The notes under the pieces are model-generated. The model was given only the letters and a program-made list of their open reading frames with translations, searched no databases and was not told the origin of the DNA. From Streptomyces sp. HmicA12 (GTDB taxonomy: Bacteria > Actinomycetota > Actinomycetes > Streptomycetales > Streptomycetaceae), in the NCBI RefSeq assembly GCF_000373565.1, contig NZ_KB891814.1, forward strand, positions 1 to 64,000: a stretch of DNA of 64,000 nt. Direction: 5' to 3'. The position numbers and the translations under genes were made by a program. Positions 41,811 through 50,012 of this stretch are shown piece by piece. Position 1 is the first letter of the stretch. Every line of letters begins with the position of its first letter.

Positions 41811-43856
41811 TCAGACGGCGGGCGTGCGCAGGACCGCGACCTCGCGTGGCGGCAGCACGATCCCGTCGCCGGTGACCGCCGGGCCGACGAGCACGTCACC
41901 GGTCACTCCCGGCAGCGTCACGGACTCCTCGCTGCGGTTGACCAGGAAGACGTAGCGGTGCCCGGCGTCCCTGCGTACGACGCGCTCCACCAACCCCCGC
42001 GCCTGCGCCGGGAGTTCACTGCTCACCCCGGAGGGTGCGAGCAGTTCGGGCAGCAGCGTGGTGAGCCCCTCGACGCCGAGGCGGGTCGAGACGTACGCGG
42101 CCGATCCCCGGCCCGTCGTACGGCGGGTGACCGCCGGGCGGGAGGCGTAGGCGCCGGTGCGGTAGCGGGCGACGACCTCGACGTCCGGCCCCTCGACGTC
42201 GATCCGGTCGGTCCACAGGCTGCCGGTGGTCGCGTTGTCGAGGTCGACCGCGACGCCGTCGAGCAGCGGCCCGAACTCCTCGACGCGGATGCCGAGCAGG
42301 TCGCGCAGGGCGCCCGGATAGCCGCCGAGGTGGATGTGGTCGTTCTCGTCGACGATCGCGGAGCAGTACGTCGTGACGAGGTGGCCGCCGCCCTCGACGT
42401 ACCGGGTGAGCTCCTTGGCGAGCGGCTGCGGCATCACGTGCAGGACGGGCGCGACGACGACGTCGTACGGGGACAGGTCGGTGGTGCGGGCGGGCACGAT
42501 GTCGGCGCGGATGCCGAGGCGGAGCAGCGCCGAGTACCAGTCGAGGGCCTCGCGGTGGTAGTCGAGGCGCGAGGTGGGGTGCGAGTCCTGCTCGACGGCC
42601 CACCAGGAGTCCCAGTCGAACAGGACGGCCACGCGGGCGGGTTCGCGTTCGCTGCCCGCGATCGGGGCGAGCCGCTCCAGGGTGTGGCCGAGCGCGACGA
42701 CGGACCGGAACAGCTCGCTGTCCTCGCCGGCGTGCGGCACCATCGCCGAGTGGTACTTCTCGGCGCCCGCCCGGGACTGCCGCCACTGGAAGAAGCAGAC
42801 GGCGTCGGCGCCGTGCGCGACGTGCAGCAGCGAGTCACGCGCCAACTCCCCCGGCAGCTTCGGCAGGTTGACGGGCTGCCAGTTCACCGCGCTCGTGGAG
42901 TGCTCCATCAGGAACCACGGGCGGTGACCCGAGATGCCGCTCGTCAGGTTGGCGGCGAAGGACAGCTCGTCGCGGTCCTGCGGCCCGGGGATGACGTAGT
43001 GGTCATTGGCGACGAAGTCCACCTCGCCCGCCCAGTCCGCGTAGTCCATGCCCTTCGTGCCGCCCATGACCATGAAGTTGGTGGTGACGGGCACCTCGGG
43101 GGTGAGCTCGCGCAGCAGTTCGCGCTCGGCGACCAGGTGCTCCTTGAGCGCGTCCGACGAGAACCGCTTGAAGTCGAGCTGCTGGGTGGGGTTGGGGTGC
43201 GAGGCGGCGAGCCGCGGCGGCAGGATCTGCTCCCAGGCGCTGTAGTGCTGCGACCAGAACGCCGTCCCCCAGGCGTCGTTGAGGGCGTCGAGCGTGGTGT
43301 AGCGGCGCCGCAGCCACGTACGGAACGCGTGGGCGGCGTCGTCCGAGTAGTCGTAGACGTTGTGGCAGCCCAGCTCGTTGTTGACGTGCCAGGCGACCAG
43401 GGCCGGGTGATCGGCGTACCGCGTCGCCAACTCCCGTACGAGACGCAGCGCGTGCTCGCGGAAGACGGGCGAGGTGGGCCGCCAGTGCTGGCGCGCGCCC
43501 GGCCACAGCGTCTCGCCGGACGCCGTCACCGGCAGGATCTCCGGGTGCGCGGTGGTCAGCCACGGCGGCGTCGACGCGGTGGCGGTGGCCAGGTCGACGC
43601 CGACGCCGTTCGCGTGCAGCAGGTCCATTATCTCGTCGAGCCAGCCGAAGTCCCAGGTGTCGGCGGTCGGTTGGAGCCGGGCCCAGGAGAAGATCGCCAG
43701 GGAGACGACGTTCACCCCGGCCGCGCGCATCAGCCGGACGTCCTCCTCCCACACCTCCCGCGGCCACTGCTCGGGGTTGTAGTCGGCGCCGTAGCCGAGG
43801 CGACGGGAGCCGTCGGAGCCCTTCGCGTACGGGAAACGGGAGGCGGGGGAGGTCAT
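41811..43856 (-). CDS. GH42 beta-galactosidase
   Basis: A 681-residue cytosolic glycosidase: GYGADYNPEQWPREVWEEDV at the N terminus, WHVNNELGCHN with the acid/base Glu, WFLMEHSTSAVNWQ with the nucleophile Glu, then the trimerisation domain (ARVAVLFDWDSWWAVEQDSH) and a C-terminal beta domain ending LPPREVAVLRTPAV. No signal peptide, so it acts on imported galacto-oligosaccharides. ATG at 43856 is preceded by AAGGA. Lies between the binding-protein gene (40-base gap) and the galactanase gene (60-base gap). Confidence 0.95.
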   Translation of the reverse strand: MTSPASRFPYAKGSDGSRRLGYGADYNPEQWPREVWEEDVRLMRAAGVNVVSLAIFSWARLQPTADTWDFGWLDEIMDLLHANGVGVDLATATASTPPWLTTAHPEILPVTASGETLWPGARQHWRPTSPVFREHALRLVRELATRYADHPALVAWHVNNELGCHNVYDYSDDAAHAFRTWLRRRYTTLDALNDAWGTAFWSQHYSAWEQILPPRLAASHPNPTQQLDFKRFSSDALKEHLVAERELLRELTPEVPVTTNFMVMGGTKGMDYADWAGEVDFVANDHYVIPGPQDRDELSFAANLTSGISGHRPWFLMEHSTSAVNWQPVNLPKLPGELARDSLLHVAHGADAVCFFQWRQSRAGAEKYHSAMVPHAGEDSELFRSVVALGHTLERLAPIAGSEREPARVAVLFDWDSWWAVEQDSHPTSRLDYHREALDWYSALLRLGIRADIVPARTTDLSPYDVVVAPVLHVMPQPLAKELTRYVEGGGHLVTTYCSAIVDENDHIHLGGYPGALRDLLGIRVEEFGPLLDGVAVDLDNATTGSLWTDRIDVEGPDVEVVARYRTGAYASRPAVTRRTTGRGSAAYVSTRLGVEGLTTLLPELLAPSGVSSELPAQARGLVERVVRRDAGHRYVFLVNRSEESVTLPGVTGDVLVGPAVTGDGIVLPPREVAVLRTPAV

Positions 43857-43896
43857 CGGGGTCCTTCCACTGGTGCGGGGTGATGCTGCGGGCGGG

Positions 43897-45237
43897 CTAC
43901 TTCTCGACGGTGAAGCCCTGCTCCGAGCCGTACTTGACGGAGGCGTCCTGCCACGACTTCAGACCGGCGGAGAGCTTGGTGCCCGAGACGTACGCCTTGC
44001 CCACGGTGTCGTTGAAGATCGAGTTCGCGTAGACCTGGTACGGCAGGTACTTCCAGTCGGTGGGTACGTTCTTCGCGGACTCGGCGAAGATCTTGTTGGC
44101 CTTCTGGCCGCCGAAGTAGGGGAAGGCGGTGTCCTGGAAGGACTTCGAGTTCAGGTCCTTCGACGTCGCGGGGAAAGCGCCGTTCTCGATCCGGGTCTGC
44201 ACGCCCGCACCGGAGTTCGCGTACTCGACGAAGGCGTAGGCGAGTTCCTTGTTCTTGCCGAGGGCGGGCAGCGCGAGGGAGCTGCCGCCGTTCTCGGCCG
44301 ACGCGGTCTGGCCCGCGGTCCACTGCGGCAGCGGGGCCACGCGCCAGTCACCGGACGCGTTCTTCACGCCGGAGGCGAAGTTGGCGGGCATCCAGGCGCC
44401 GATCGGCAGGGTGGCGATGGTGCCGTCGCCGAGGCCCTTGTACCAGTCGTCGCTCCAGCCGGCGACGGGCGAGACCAGCTTCTCGTCGATGAGCTTCTGC
44501 CAGGTGTCGCTGTACTTCTCGGCGCCCGCGTCGGTGAAGTCGATGCCGACCTTGGTGCCGTCCACCTTGTACGGGTGCGAACCGGCCTGCCACAGAAGGC
44601 TGGTGGTGAGCCCGGCGTCGCCGACGTCGCTGGTGATGTACGCCTTCGGGTCCGCCTTGTGCAGCTTGCGGGCGGCCTCGACGTACTCGTCCCAGGTCTT
44701 CGGGACGGCGATCTTGTACTTGTCGAAGACCTTCTTGTTGTAGAACAGCGCCATCGGGCCGGAGTCCATCGGCAGGCCGTACACGCCCTCCCCCGCCTTG
44801 ACCGAGTTCCAGGGGCCGGGCGAGTACGAGTCGGCCAGCTTCTCGGCGCCGTAGGGCGTGAGGTCCGTGACCTGCTTGGTCAGGGAGTACTGGCCGAGCG
44901 CGTAGTACTCGATCTGCGCGACGTCCGGGACGCCCTTCTTCGCCGAGATGGCGTTCGACAGGGCCTTGTACTGGTCGTTGTTGGTGCCCGCGTTGACCAG
45001 CTTGATGTCGACCTTCGGGTACTTCTTCTCGAAGTCGGCGACGACCTGCTTGAGGGTGGGCTCCCACGCCCACACGGTCACCGTGCCGCCCTTCTTCAGG
45101 GCGGACTGGATGTCGGCCGAGCTGACCTTCCTGTCGCTGGAGCTGTCGTCGTCGGAGCCGCCGCAGGCGGTCGCTCCGAGGGCGAGGGCGCAGACGAGGC
45201 CTATGCCGCCGAGCAGGCGGCGGGAGTGCTTGGGCAT
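43897..45237 (-). CDS. Sugar ABC transporter substrate-binding lipoprotein
   Basis: A 446-residue family 1 extracellular sugar-binding protein. The signal ends in the lipobox ATAC with Cys25, followed by a Ser/Asp linker. The mature part has VTVWAWEPTLKQVVADFEKKYP, the typical YGLPMDSGPMALFYNKKVF, and IATLPIGAWMPANFASG. Anchored outside the membrane, it delivers oligosaccharide to the two permeases encoded upstream. Galacto-oligosaccharides are the likely ligand from context. No ATPase is in the operon, so the shared MsiK-type ATPase, known in Streptomyces, probably energises it. Confidence 0.93.
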   Translation of the reverse strand: MPKHSRRLLGGIGLVCALALGATACGGSDDDSSSDRKVSSADIQSALKKGGTVTVWAWEPTLKQVVADFEKKYPKVDIKLVNAGTNNDQYKALSNAISAKKGVPDVAQIEYYALGQYSLTKQVTDLTPYGAEKLADSYSPGPWNSVKAGEGVYGLPMDSGPMALFYNKKVFDKYKIAVPKTWDEYVEAARKLHKADPKAYITSDVGDAGLTTSLLWQAGSHPYKVDGTKVGIDFTDAGAEKYSDTWQKLIDEKLVSPVAGWSDDWYKGLGDGTIATLPIGAWMPANFASGVKNASGDWRVAPLPQWTAGQTASAENGGSSLALPALGKNKELAYAFVEYANSGAGVQTRIENGAFPATSKDLNSKSFQDTAFPYFGGQKANKIFAESAKNVPTDWKYLPYQVYANSIFNDTVGKAYVSGTKLSAGLKSWQDASVKYGSEQGFTVEK

Positions 45238-45318
45238 GGGGATGCTTCCACTTCGTCGTGGTTGAACGGGGGTGGTGAAGGGAGACGGTGCTGCGGAGGG
45301 TGAACTGCGGTACTGCGC

Positions 45319-46251
45319 CTACTCCTTGACGCTTCCGGCGGCGAGCCCGGACTGCCAGTACTTCTGGAGCATGAGGAACGCGGCGATCAGCGGCACGATG
45401 GTGATGAGCGAGCCGGTGATGACCAGGTTGAAGACGACCTCGCCACCGGCCGCGTAGGCCTGCTTGTTCCAGGCGTCGAGGCCGACGGTGAGCGGGTACC
45501 AGTCCGGGTCCTTCAGCATGATCAGCGGCAGGAAGTAGTTGTTCCACGTCGCGACCGTGGTGAAGAGCAGGACGGTGACGGTGCCGGGGGCGAGCAGCGG
45601 CAGGGCGACCCGGAAGAAGGTGCGCAGCTCCCCCGCGCCGTCGATGCGCGCGGCCTCCAACAGCTCGACGGGAACGGCCTCCGCGGCGAACACCCACATC
45701 AGGTACAGGCCGAACGGGGAGATCAGCGACGGCAGGATCACGGCCCACGGGGTGTCGGTGAGGCCCATCTTGCTGAACATGAGGAACGTGGGGACGGCGA
45801 GCGCCGTCGTCGGCACCGCGACCGCGCCGATGACGACGGCGAACACGGCGCGCTTGCCGGGGAAGTCGAACTTGGCCAGCGCGTAGCCGCCGAGAACGGC
45901 GAGGAGCGTGGCGCCGCCCGCGCCCACCACGACGTACAGCAGGGTGTTGAGGAGCCAGCGGCCGAAGACGCCGTCCTGGTAGGTGAAGGTCTCGGTGATG
46001 TTGTGCCAGAGCTGGAAGTCGCCGTCGAACCACAGGCCGAACGAACGGGCCAGCCCTGCCTGGGACTTGGTCGCGCTGATCACCAGCCACACCAGCGGCA
46101 GCAGGCTGTAGAGGAGGACGACGAAGGTGAGCACGGTGAGCAGGACGCTGCGGCGCGGGCGGCCGGGGCTGTGCGCGCGGCGCGGGGTGCGCAGGCGCGG
46201 GACGGCCGGACCGGCCGGTGCCTTCGGCCGCGGCGGGGTGGTGGTAGTCAT
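45319..46251 (-). CDS. Sugar ABC transporter permease (MalG-like)
   Basis: A 310-residue inner membrane permease with six segments, starting after a Pro/Arg-rich N terminus (VLLTVLTFVVLLYSLLPLVW). The EAA loop that contacts the ATPase reads EAARIDGAGELRTFFRVALP. The ATG at 46251 is preferred: GGGAG lies about 10 bases upstream, while a GTG at 46260, which overlaps the upstream stop as GTGA, is too close to it. Forms a heterodimer with the permease encoded directly upstream. Confidence 0.92.
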   Translation of the reverse strand: MTTTTPPRPKAPAGPAVPRLRTPRRAHSPGRPRRSVLLTVLTFVVLLYSLLPLVWLVISATKSQAGLARSFGLWFDGDFQLWHNITETFTYQDGVFGRWLLNTLLYVVVGAGGATLLAVLGGYALAKFDFPGKRAVFAVVIGAVAVPTTALAVPTFLMFSKMGLTDTPWAVILPSLISPFGLYLMWVFAAEAVPVELLEAARIDGAGELRTFFRVALPLLAPGTVTVLLFTTVATWNNYFLPLIMLKDPDWYPLTVGLDAWNKQAYAAGGEVVFNLVITGSLITIVPLIAAFLMLQKYWQSGLAAGSVKE

Positions 46252-46256
46252 CGCGC

Positions 46257-47183
46257 TCACGCTCCCTTGCGCATGCCGCGCAGCTGGACCACGTAGGCGA
46301 CGATCATCGTGATCACGCCCATGACGATGGCGACCGTCGCGGAGTAGTTCTGCTGCTGGCCGGAGAAGGACAGCGAGTACGTGTAGAAGTTCGGGGTGTA
46401 GTCGGTCGTGATCGCGTTGGGCGCGAGCTTCTGCAGGATGGCCGGCTCGTTGAAGAGCTGGAAGCTGCCGATGATCGAGAAGATCGTGGCGATGACGAGC
46501 GCGCCGCGGATCGCGGGCAGCTTGATCGAGGCGATGACGCGCCACTGGCCCGCGCCGTCGATCATCGCCGCCTCGTAGAGCGAGTGCGGGACGACGCGCA
46601 GCGCCGCGTAGAAGATCAGCATGTTGTAGCCGACGAACTCCCAGGTCACGATGTTGCCGATGGACGCGAGGATCAGGTCCGGGGAGAGCGGGTTCGGCAG
46701 GCTCACGCCGAGGGCGTCGTTGATGTCGCCGACCAGGCCGAAGCGGGTGCCGTAGATGAAGCCCCACATGAGGGAGGCGACGACGGCGGGGACCGCGTAG
46801 GGCAGGAAGACGGATATCCGGAAGAAGTCCTTGCCGTACAGCCGTCCGCTGTCGAGCGCGAGCGCGACGAGGAGGGCGAGGCCCAGCATGATGGGCACCT
46901 GGATCAGCAGGAACAGCCCGACCCGCAGCACGCCGTCCCAGAACTTCGGGTCCTGGAAGGCCTGTTGGTAGTTGTCGAGGCCGACGAACGTCGTCCCGCC
47001 GATCAGCTGGGTACGGAACAGGCTCAGGTAGATCGAGTACACGAGCGGCGCCAGGAAGACCAGCGCGAAGACGAGGGCGAAGGGGCCGATGAACCCCCAC
47101 CCCGTCCACGAGCGGCGCGCCTTGCGTGCCGGTGGCCCGGCCGGGCGCCGGCCTGCGGCGGCCGACGGTTGAAGCGTCGTCAT
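46257..47183 (-). CDS. Sugar ABC transporter permease (MalF-like)
   Basis: A 308-residue permease, first gene of the galactan operon. Six membrane segments, beginning SWTGWGFIGPFALVFALVFL; motif LFRTQLIGGTTFVGLDNYQQ in the periplasmic loop; EAA loop EAAMIDGAGQWRVIASIKLP. ATG at 47183 has GAGGGA 7 bases upstream. The promoter region just before it holds both LacI operators. The order permeases-binding protein-enzymes is the reverse of the usual binding-protein-first order. Confidence 0.93.
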   Translation of the reverse strand: MTTLQPSAAAGRRPAGPPARKARRSWTGWGFIGPFALVFALVFLAPLVYSIYLSLFRTQLIGGTTFVGLDNYQQAFQDPKFWDGVLRVGLFLLIQVPIMLGLALLVALALDSGRLYGKDFFRISVFLPYAVPAVVASLMWGFIYGTRFGLVGDINDALGVSLPNPLSPDLILASIGNIVTWEFVGYNMLIFYAALRVVPHSLYEAAMIDGAGQWRVIASIKLPAIRGALVIATIFSIIGSFQLFNEPAILQKLAPNAITTDYTPNFYTYSLSFSGQQQNYSATVAIVMGVITMIVAYVVQLRGMRKGA

Positions 47184-47223
47184 CGTGCGTCCCTCGCTCG
47201 TGCGTCCTCGCGGGCGGCCCTCG

Positions 47224-47239
47224 ATGTTTACGCAAACAT
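47224..47239. promoter_or_regulatory. LacI-type operator O1
   Basis: ATGTTTACGCAAACAT, a 16-bp inverted repeat broken only by one central base pair. It lies 41 bases upstream of the permease start. Central CG and the AAACAT arms fit LacI-family sites. Centre-to-centre distance to O2 is 45 bp. Confidence 0.8.
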
Positions 47240-47268
47240 CGCTGGGCGTGAGCGCCCCGTGTGTTGTT

Positions 47269-47284
47269 ATGTTTACGTAAACAT
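47269..47284. promoter_or_regulatory. LacI-type operator O2
   Basis: ATGTTTACGTAAACAT, a perfect 16-bp palindrome, 12 bases before the ATG at 47296 used here for the divergent LacI gene. Position suggests that the regulator represses both itself and the operon. Confidence 0.85.
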
Positions 47285-47295
47285 CCGGTGGCGGA

Positions 47296-48426
47296 ATGTC
47301 TACACTGCCCACGGGAGACGGTCAAGAGTCGGCCGGTGAACGGATACAGCGACGGGTGAGGCACACGGTGACAGCAACAACGGGCGACGTCCCCGCCCCG
47401 GGCGGCGGGCGACGCGGGCGCGGCGCCTCGATGGCGGACGTCGCGCGGGTCGCGGGGGTCTCCTCGCAGACGGTCTCCCGCGTCTCGAACGGGTTCTCCG
47501 GCGTCAACGAGGAGACCCGCGAGCGCGTCCTCACCGCCATGCGGGAGCTGGACTACCGGCCCAACAGTGCGGCGCGGGCCCTGAAGCGCGGCAAGTTCCA
47601 CACCATCGGCGTCATCACCTTCACGCTCTCGACGACGGGCAACGTCCGCACCCTGGAGGGCATCGCGACGTCGGCGGCCCAGGAGGGTTTCGCGGTCACG
47701 CTGATGCCGGTCGCGGTGCCGACGCAGGACGAGGTGCGCGGCGCGTTCTCGCGGCTCGGGGAACTGGCCGTGGACGCCGTGATCGTCATCATGGAGGTCC
47801 ATCTGCTCGACTCGGGCCGGCTCACCCTGCCCCCGCACGTCCAGGTCGTGGTCGTCGACTCGGACGCGGGCGACCGCTTCGCGGTGGTGGACACGGACCA
47901 GGCGGGCGGCACGCGCGACGCGGTACGCCATCTGCTCGACCTGGGCCACGAGACGGTCTGGCACCTGGCCGGGCCCTCGGACTCGTTCGCGGCCCAGCGC
48001 CGAACGGATGCCTGGCGCACGGCACTTGAGGACGCGGGCCGCGCGGTTCCGGTGCCGGCGCGGGGTGACTGGTCGGCGGAGTCGGGGTACCGCGCGGGGC
48101 TCGAACTGGCCGCGGACCCGAACTGCACCGCCGTGTTCGCGGCCAACGACCAGATGGCGCTCGGTCTGCTGCGGGCGCTGAACGAGCGCGGCCGCAAGGT
48201 TCCTGACGATGTGTCAGTGATCGGCTTCGACGACATCCCGGAGTCGGGCTCGTTCCTGCCTCCGCTGACCACGGTGCACCAGGACTTCGCCGAGGTCGGC
48301 CGGCGGTGCGTGGAGAGCGCGCTGCGACAGGTGCGGCAGGGCGCGGCCGAGCGGGGCACGACGCTGGTGCCGACGCGGCTCGTGGTGCGGGACAGCACGG
48401 GTCCGGCGCCTGTCCCTCCGGGCTGA
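47296..48426 (+). CDS. LacI-family transcriptional repressor of the galactan operon
   Basis: A 376-residue regulator. After a 45-residue non-conserved N terminus comes the helix-turn-helix and hinge (SMADVARVAGVSSQTVSRVS, ELDYRPNSAARAL). The periplasmic-binding-protein-like sensor domain follows (HTIGVITFTLSTTGN to SVIGFDDIPESGSFLPPLTT). Divergent from the transporter operon with two matching operators in the 112-base gap, so its inducer is probably a galacto-oligosaccharide. The ATG at 47296 may be too early; GTG codons at about 47356 and 47371 lie nearer the conserved region. Confidence 0.9.
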   Translation: MSTLPTGDGQESAGERIQRRVRHTVTATTGDVPAPGGGRRGRGASMADVARVAGVSSQTVSRVSNGFSGVNEETRERVLTAMRELDYRPNSAARALKRGKFHTIGVITFTLSTTGNVRTLEGIATSAAQEGFAVTLMPVAVPTQDEVRGAFSRLGELAVDAVIVIMEVHLLDSGRLTLPPHVQVVVVDSDAGDRFAVVDTDQAGGTRDAVRHLLDLGHETVWHLAGPSDSFAAQRRTDAWRTALEDAGRAVPVPARGDWSAESGYRAGLELAADPNCTAVFAANDQMALGLLRALNERGRKVPDDVSVIGFDDIPESGSFLPPLTTVHQDFAEVGRRCVESALRQVRQGAAERGTTLVPTRLVVRDSTGPAPVPPG

Positions 48427-48464
48427 CTCGGCTCGGGCTGGCCCGGCGTCGGGTGCGTGGCGGT

Positions 48465-48540
48465 TTTGTCGGCGGGTGCGGGTGCGTGTTTGTCGGCGGG
48501 TGCGGGTGCGGGCGCGTGTTTGTCGCCGGGTGCGGGTGCC
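48465..48540. repeat. Three short G-rich tandem repeats
   Basis: TTTGTCGGCGGGTGCGGGTG begins at 48465 and 48489, and a variant with TTTGTCGCCG begins at 48519; unit lengths are about 24, 30 and 22 bases. Non-coding, directly after the LacI gene and before the palindromic element. Source unclear, possibly replication slippage. Confidence 0.6.
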
Positions 48541-48542
48541 TG

Positions 48543-48661
48543 GGGCTTCTCGCGCAGTTCCCCGCGCCCCTGAAGGCATGCGCTCCGCGCCGCCTTCCCC
48601 GAAGGAGGCGGCGCACGAAGTGCGCACCTCCAGGGGCGCGGGGAACTGCGCGACCAGCCAC
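48543..48661. repeat. Dispersed long palindromic repeat, copy 3 (terminator-like)
   Basis: The arms 48550-48571 (TCGCGCAGTTCCCCGCGCCC and two more bases) and 48632-48653 are a perfect 22-bp inverted repeat. Between them lies a second inverted repeat, GCGCCGCCTTC / GAAGGAGGCGGCGC, so the whole folds as a long stem. It sits between the convergent LacI and ybaK genes and could end transcription in both directions. Same family as 34836-34958 and as the core of the array at 8818-9452. Confidence 0.85.
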
Positions 48662-48711
48662 GACGCGAGGAGCGCCCGCGATGCGAGCAGCCGCCCGGCA
48701 GCGTCGGGCGG

Positions 48712-49272
48712 CTAACCCGCCACGCCCAGCCCCTCGATGACGACGGCGCCCGGAACCTCGGCGAGCGCCTTGCCGGGCACGATCAGCTTGCCGCGGCGGG
48801 TGCCGCTGCCGATCAGGACGTACGGGAGGTCGACGACGGCCGCGTCGACGAGGACGGACCAGTCGGCGGGCAGCCCGATCGGGGTGATGCCGCCGTACTC
48901 CATGCCGGTCTCGCCGACGGCGATGTCCATGTCCGCGAACCTGGCCTTGCGGGCGCCGAGTTGACGACGCACGACCCCGTTCACGTCGACCTTGGTCGTG
49001 GACAGCACGACGCACGCGGCCAGGGTGGACTCGCCGCCGCGCTTGCCCGCGACGACGACGCAGTTCGCGGACCGCGCGAGGATCTCGGGGCCGTAGTGCT
49101 CGACGAACGTGGCAGTGTCGGCCCACTGCGGGTCGGTGTCGACGTGGATCAGGTCCTGCGCAGGCACCGTGCCGCGCCAGTGTCGGACGGCGTCGGCGAC
49201 GGGACGGGTGAGCACGTCGAGGGCTTCCGGAGCCGGGCGGACGTGGTCGAAATCTCCGATGGGTGCGCGCAT
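48712..49272 (-). CDS. YbaK/EbsC-family aminoacyl-tRNA deacylase
   Basis: A 186-residue protein with the YbaK/ProRS INS-domain fold: SANCVVVAGKRGGESTLAACVVLSTTKVDVNGVVRRQLG, shown here in parts as NCVVVAGKRGG and LAACVVLSTTKVDV, then GMEYGGITPIGLPADWSVLV and VLIGSGTRRGKLIVPG. Such proteins hydrolyse mischarged tRNAs such as Cys-tRNA(Pro). Start ATG at 49272. It follows the XRE-cupin gene on the same strand after a 43-base gap and may be co-transcribed. Confidence 0.88.
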   Translation of the reverse strand: MRAPIGDFDHVRPAPEALDVLTRPVADAVRHWRGTVPAQDLIHVDTDPQWADTATFVEHYGPEILARSANCVVVAGKRGGESTLAACVVLSTTKVDVNGVVRRQLGARKARFADMDIAVGETGMEYGGITPIGLPADWSVLVDAAVVDLPYVLIGSGTRRGKLIVPGKALAEVPGAVVIEGLGVAG

Positions 49273-49315
49273 GGCGGCACGCTAACAGCCAGCGCGCGCC
49301 CCGGAGTCGGGTGTC

Positions 49316-49888
49316 TCAGCGTTCGAACGGCACCGAGACCGCCATCACCATCCGGGCCGGGACGTCGCCGTCGTTGCGGTACTCGTGCGGTACGTCCGCC
49401 TCGAAGGTGACGCTCGCCCCCTGCGGCACCCGGTGCGGGACGCCGTCCACGGCCAGCGTCAACTCGCCCTCGGTGACGTGGAGGAGCTCGACGGTGCCCT
49501 GCGGGTGCGGGTCGGAGGCGCTGCCCTCGCCGGGCTGCAGCAGCCAGTCCCACATCTCCAGCGGGCCCGGCGCCTCGGTTCCGGCGAGCAGCCGGTGATA
49601 GCTGCCCGCCTCCGTGGACCACAGGCGCACGGCCTGCTCGGCGGGCACGATCCGCACCTTGGGCCCCTGCTCGTAGTCGAGCAGCGTGGTGATGCTGATG
49701 CCGAGCGCGTCGCCGATCTTGACGACGGTGCCGATGCTCGGGTTGGTGCGGGCCTGCTCGATCTGGATGAGCATGCCGCGGCTGACACCGGCCCGGGCGG
49801 CGAGCGCGTCCAGGGTGAAGCCGCGCTCGGAGCGCCAGTGTTTGACGTTGCGCGCGAGCGACTGGGTCAGCAGGTCGAGGTCCGACAC
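49316..49888 (-). CDS. XRE-type regulator with C-terminal cupin domain
   Basis: A 190-residue regulator. The helix-turn-helix is about 5-62 (LTQSLARNVKHWRSERGFTL, ARAGVSRGMLIQIEQARTNP). The cupin covers about 105-185 (MWDWLLQPGEGSASDPHPQG, VELLHVTEGELTL, FEADVPHEYRNDGDVPARMV). This SutR/PuuR-like type senses small metabolites. The GTG at 49888 is preferred because the residues before it are not conserved in character. Divergent from the EamA transporter with paired operator-like sites between, so transporter control is likely. Confidence 0.88.
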   Translation of the reverse strand: MSDLDLLTQSLARNVKHWRSERGFTLDALAARAGVSRGMLIQIEQARTNPSIGTVVKIGDALGISITTLLDYEQGPKVRIVPAEQAVRLWSTEAGSYHRLLAGTEAPGPLEMWDWLLQPGEGSASDPHPQGTVELLHVTEGELTLAVDGVPHRVPQGASVTFEADVPHEYRNDGDVPARMVMAVSVPFER

Positions 49889-49946
49889 GTTCCGTCCATG
49901 GGTGAGCGAGCGAGAAAGGTCGCAGTCCAATATTTTGAATGACAGC

Positions 49947-49994
49947 GTACAGTTCACTGAACTACGGTGTGGTGCACTTCAGCGTTCACCGAAC
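49947..49994. promoter_or_regulatory. Paired operators between the XRE-cupin and EamA genes
   Basis: AGTTCA-C-TGAACT at 49951-49963 is a perfect palindrome and GTTC-ACC-GAAC at 49984-49994 is a second copy of the same motif (GTTCACYGAACT), 32 bases further, about three helical turns. GTACAGTTC at 49947 and GAACTGTAC at 49991 also form an outer inverted repeat. Confidence 0.6.
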
Positions 49995-50012
49995 TGTACT
50001 GCGAGGCCCGCC

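Noticed and set aside
49889..49957. Longer start for the XRE-cupin regulator
   Set aside because: The extra 23 residues are encoded by the operator region and are not regulator-like.
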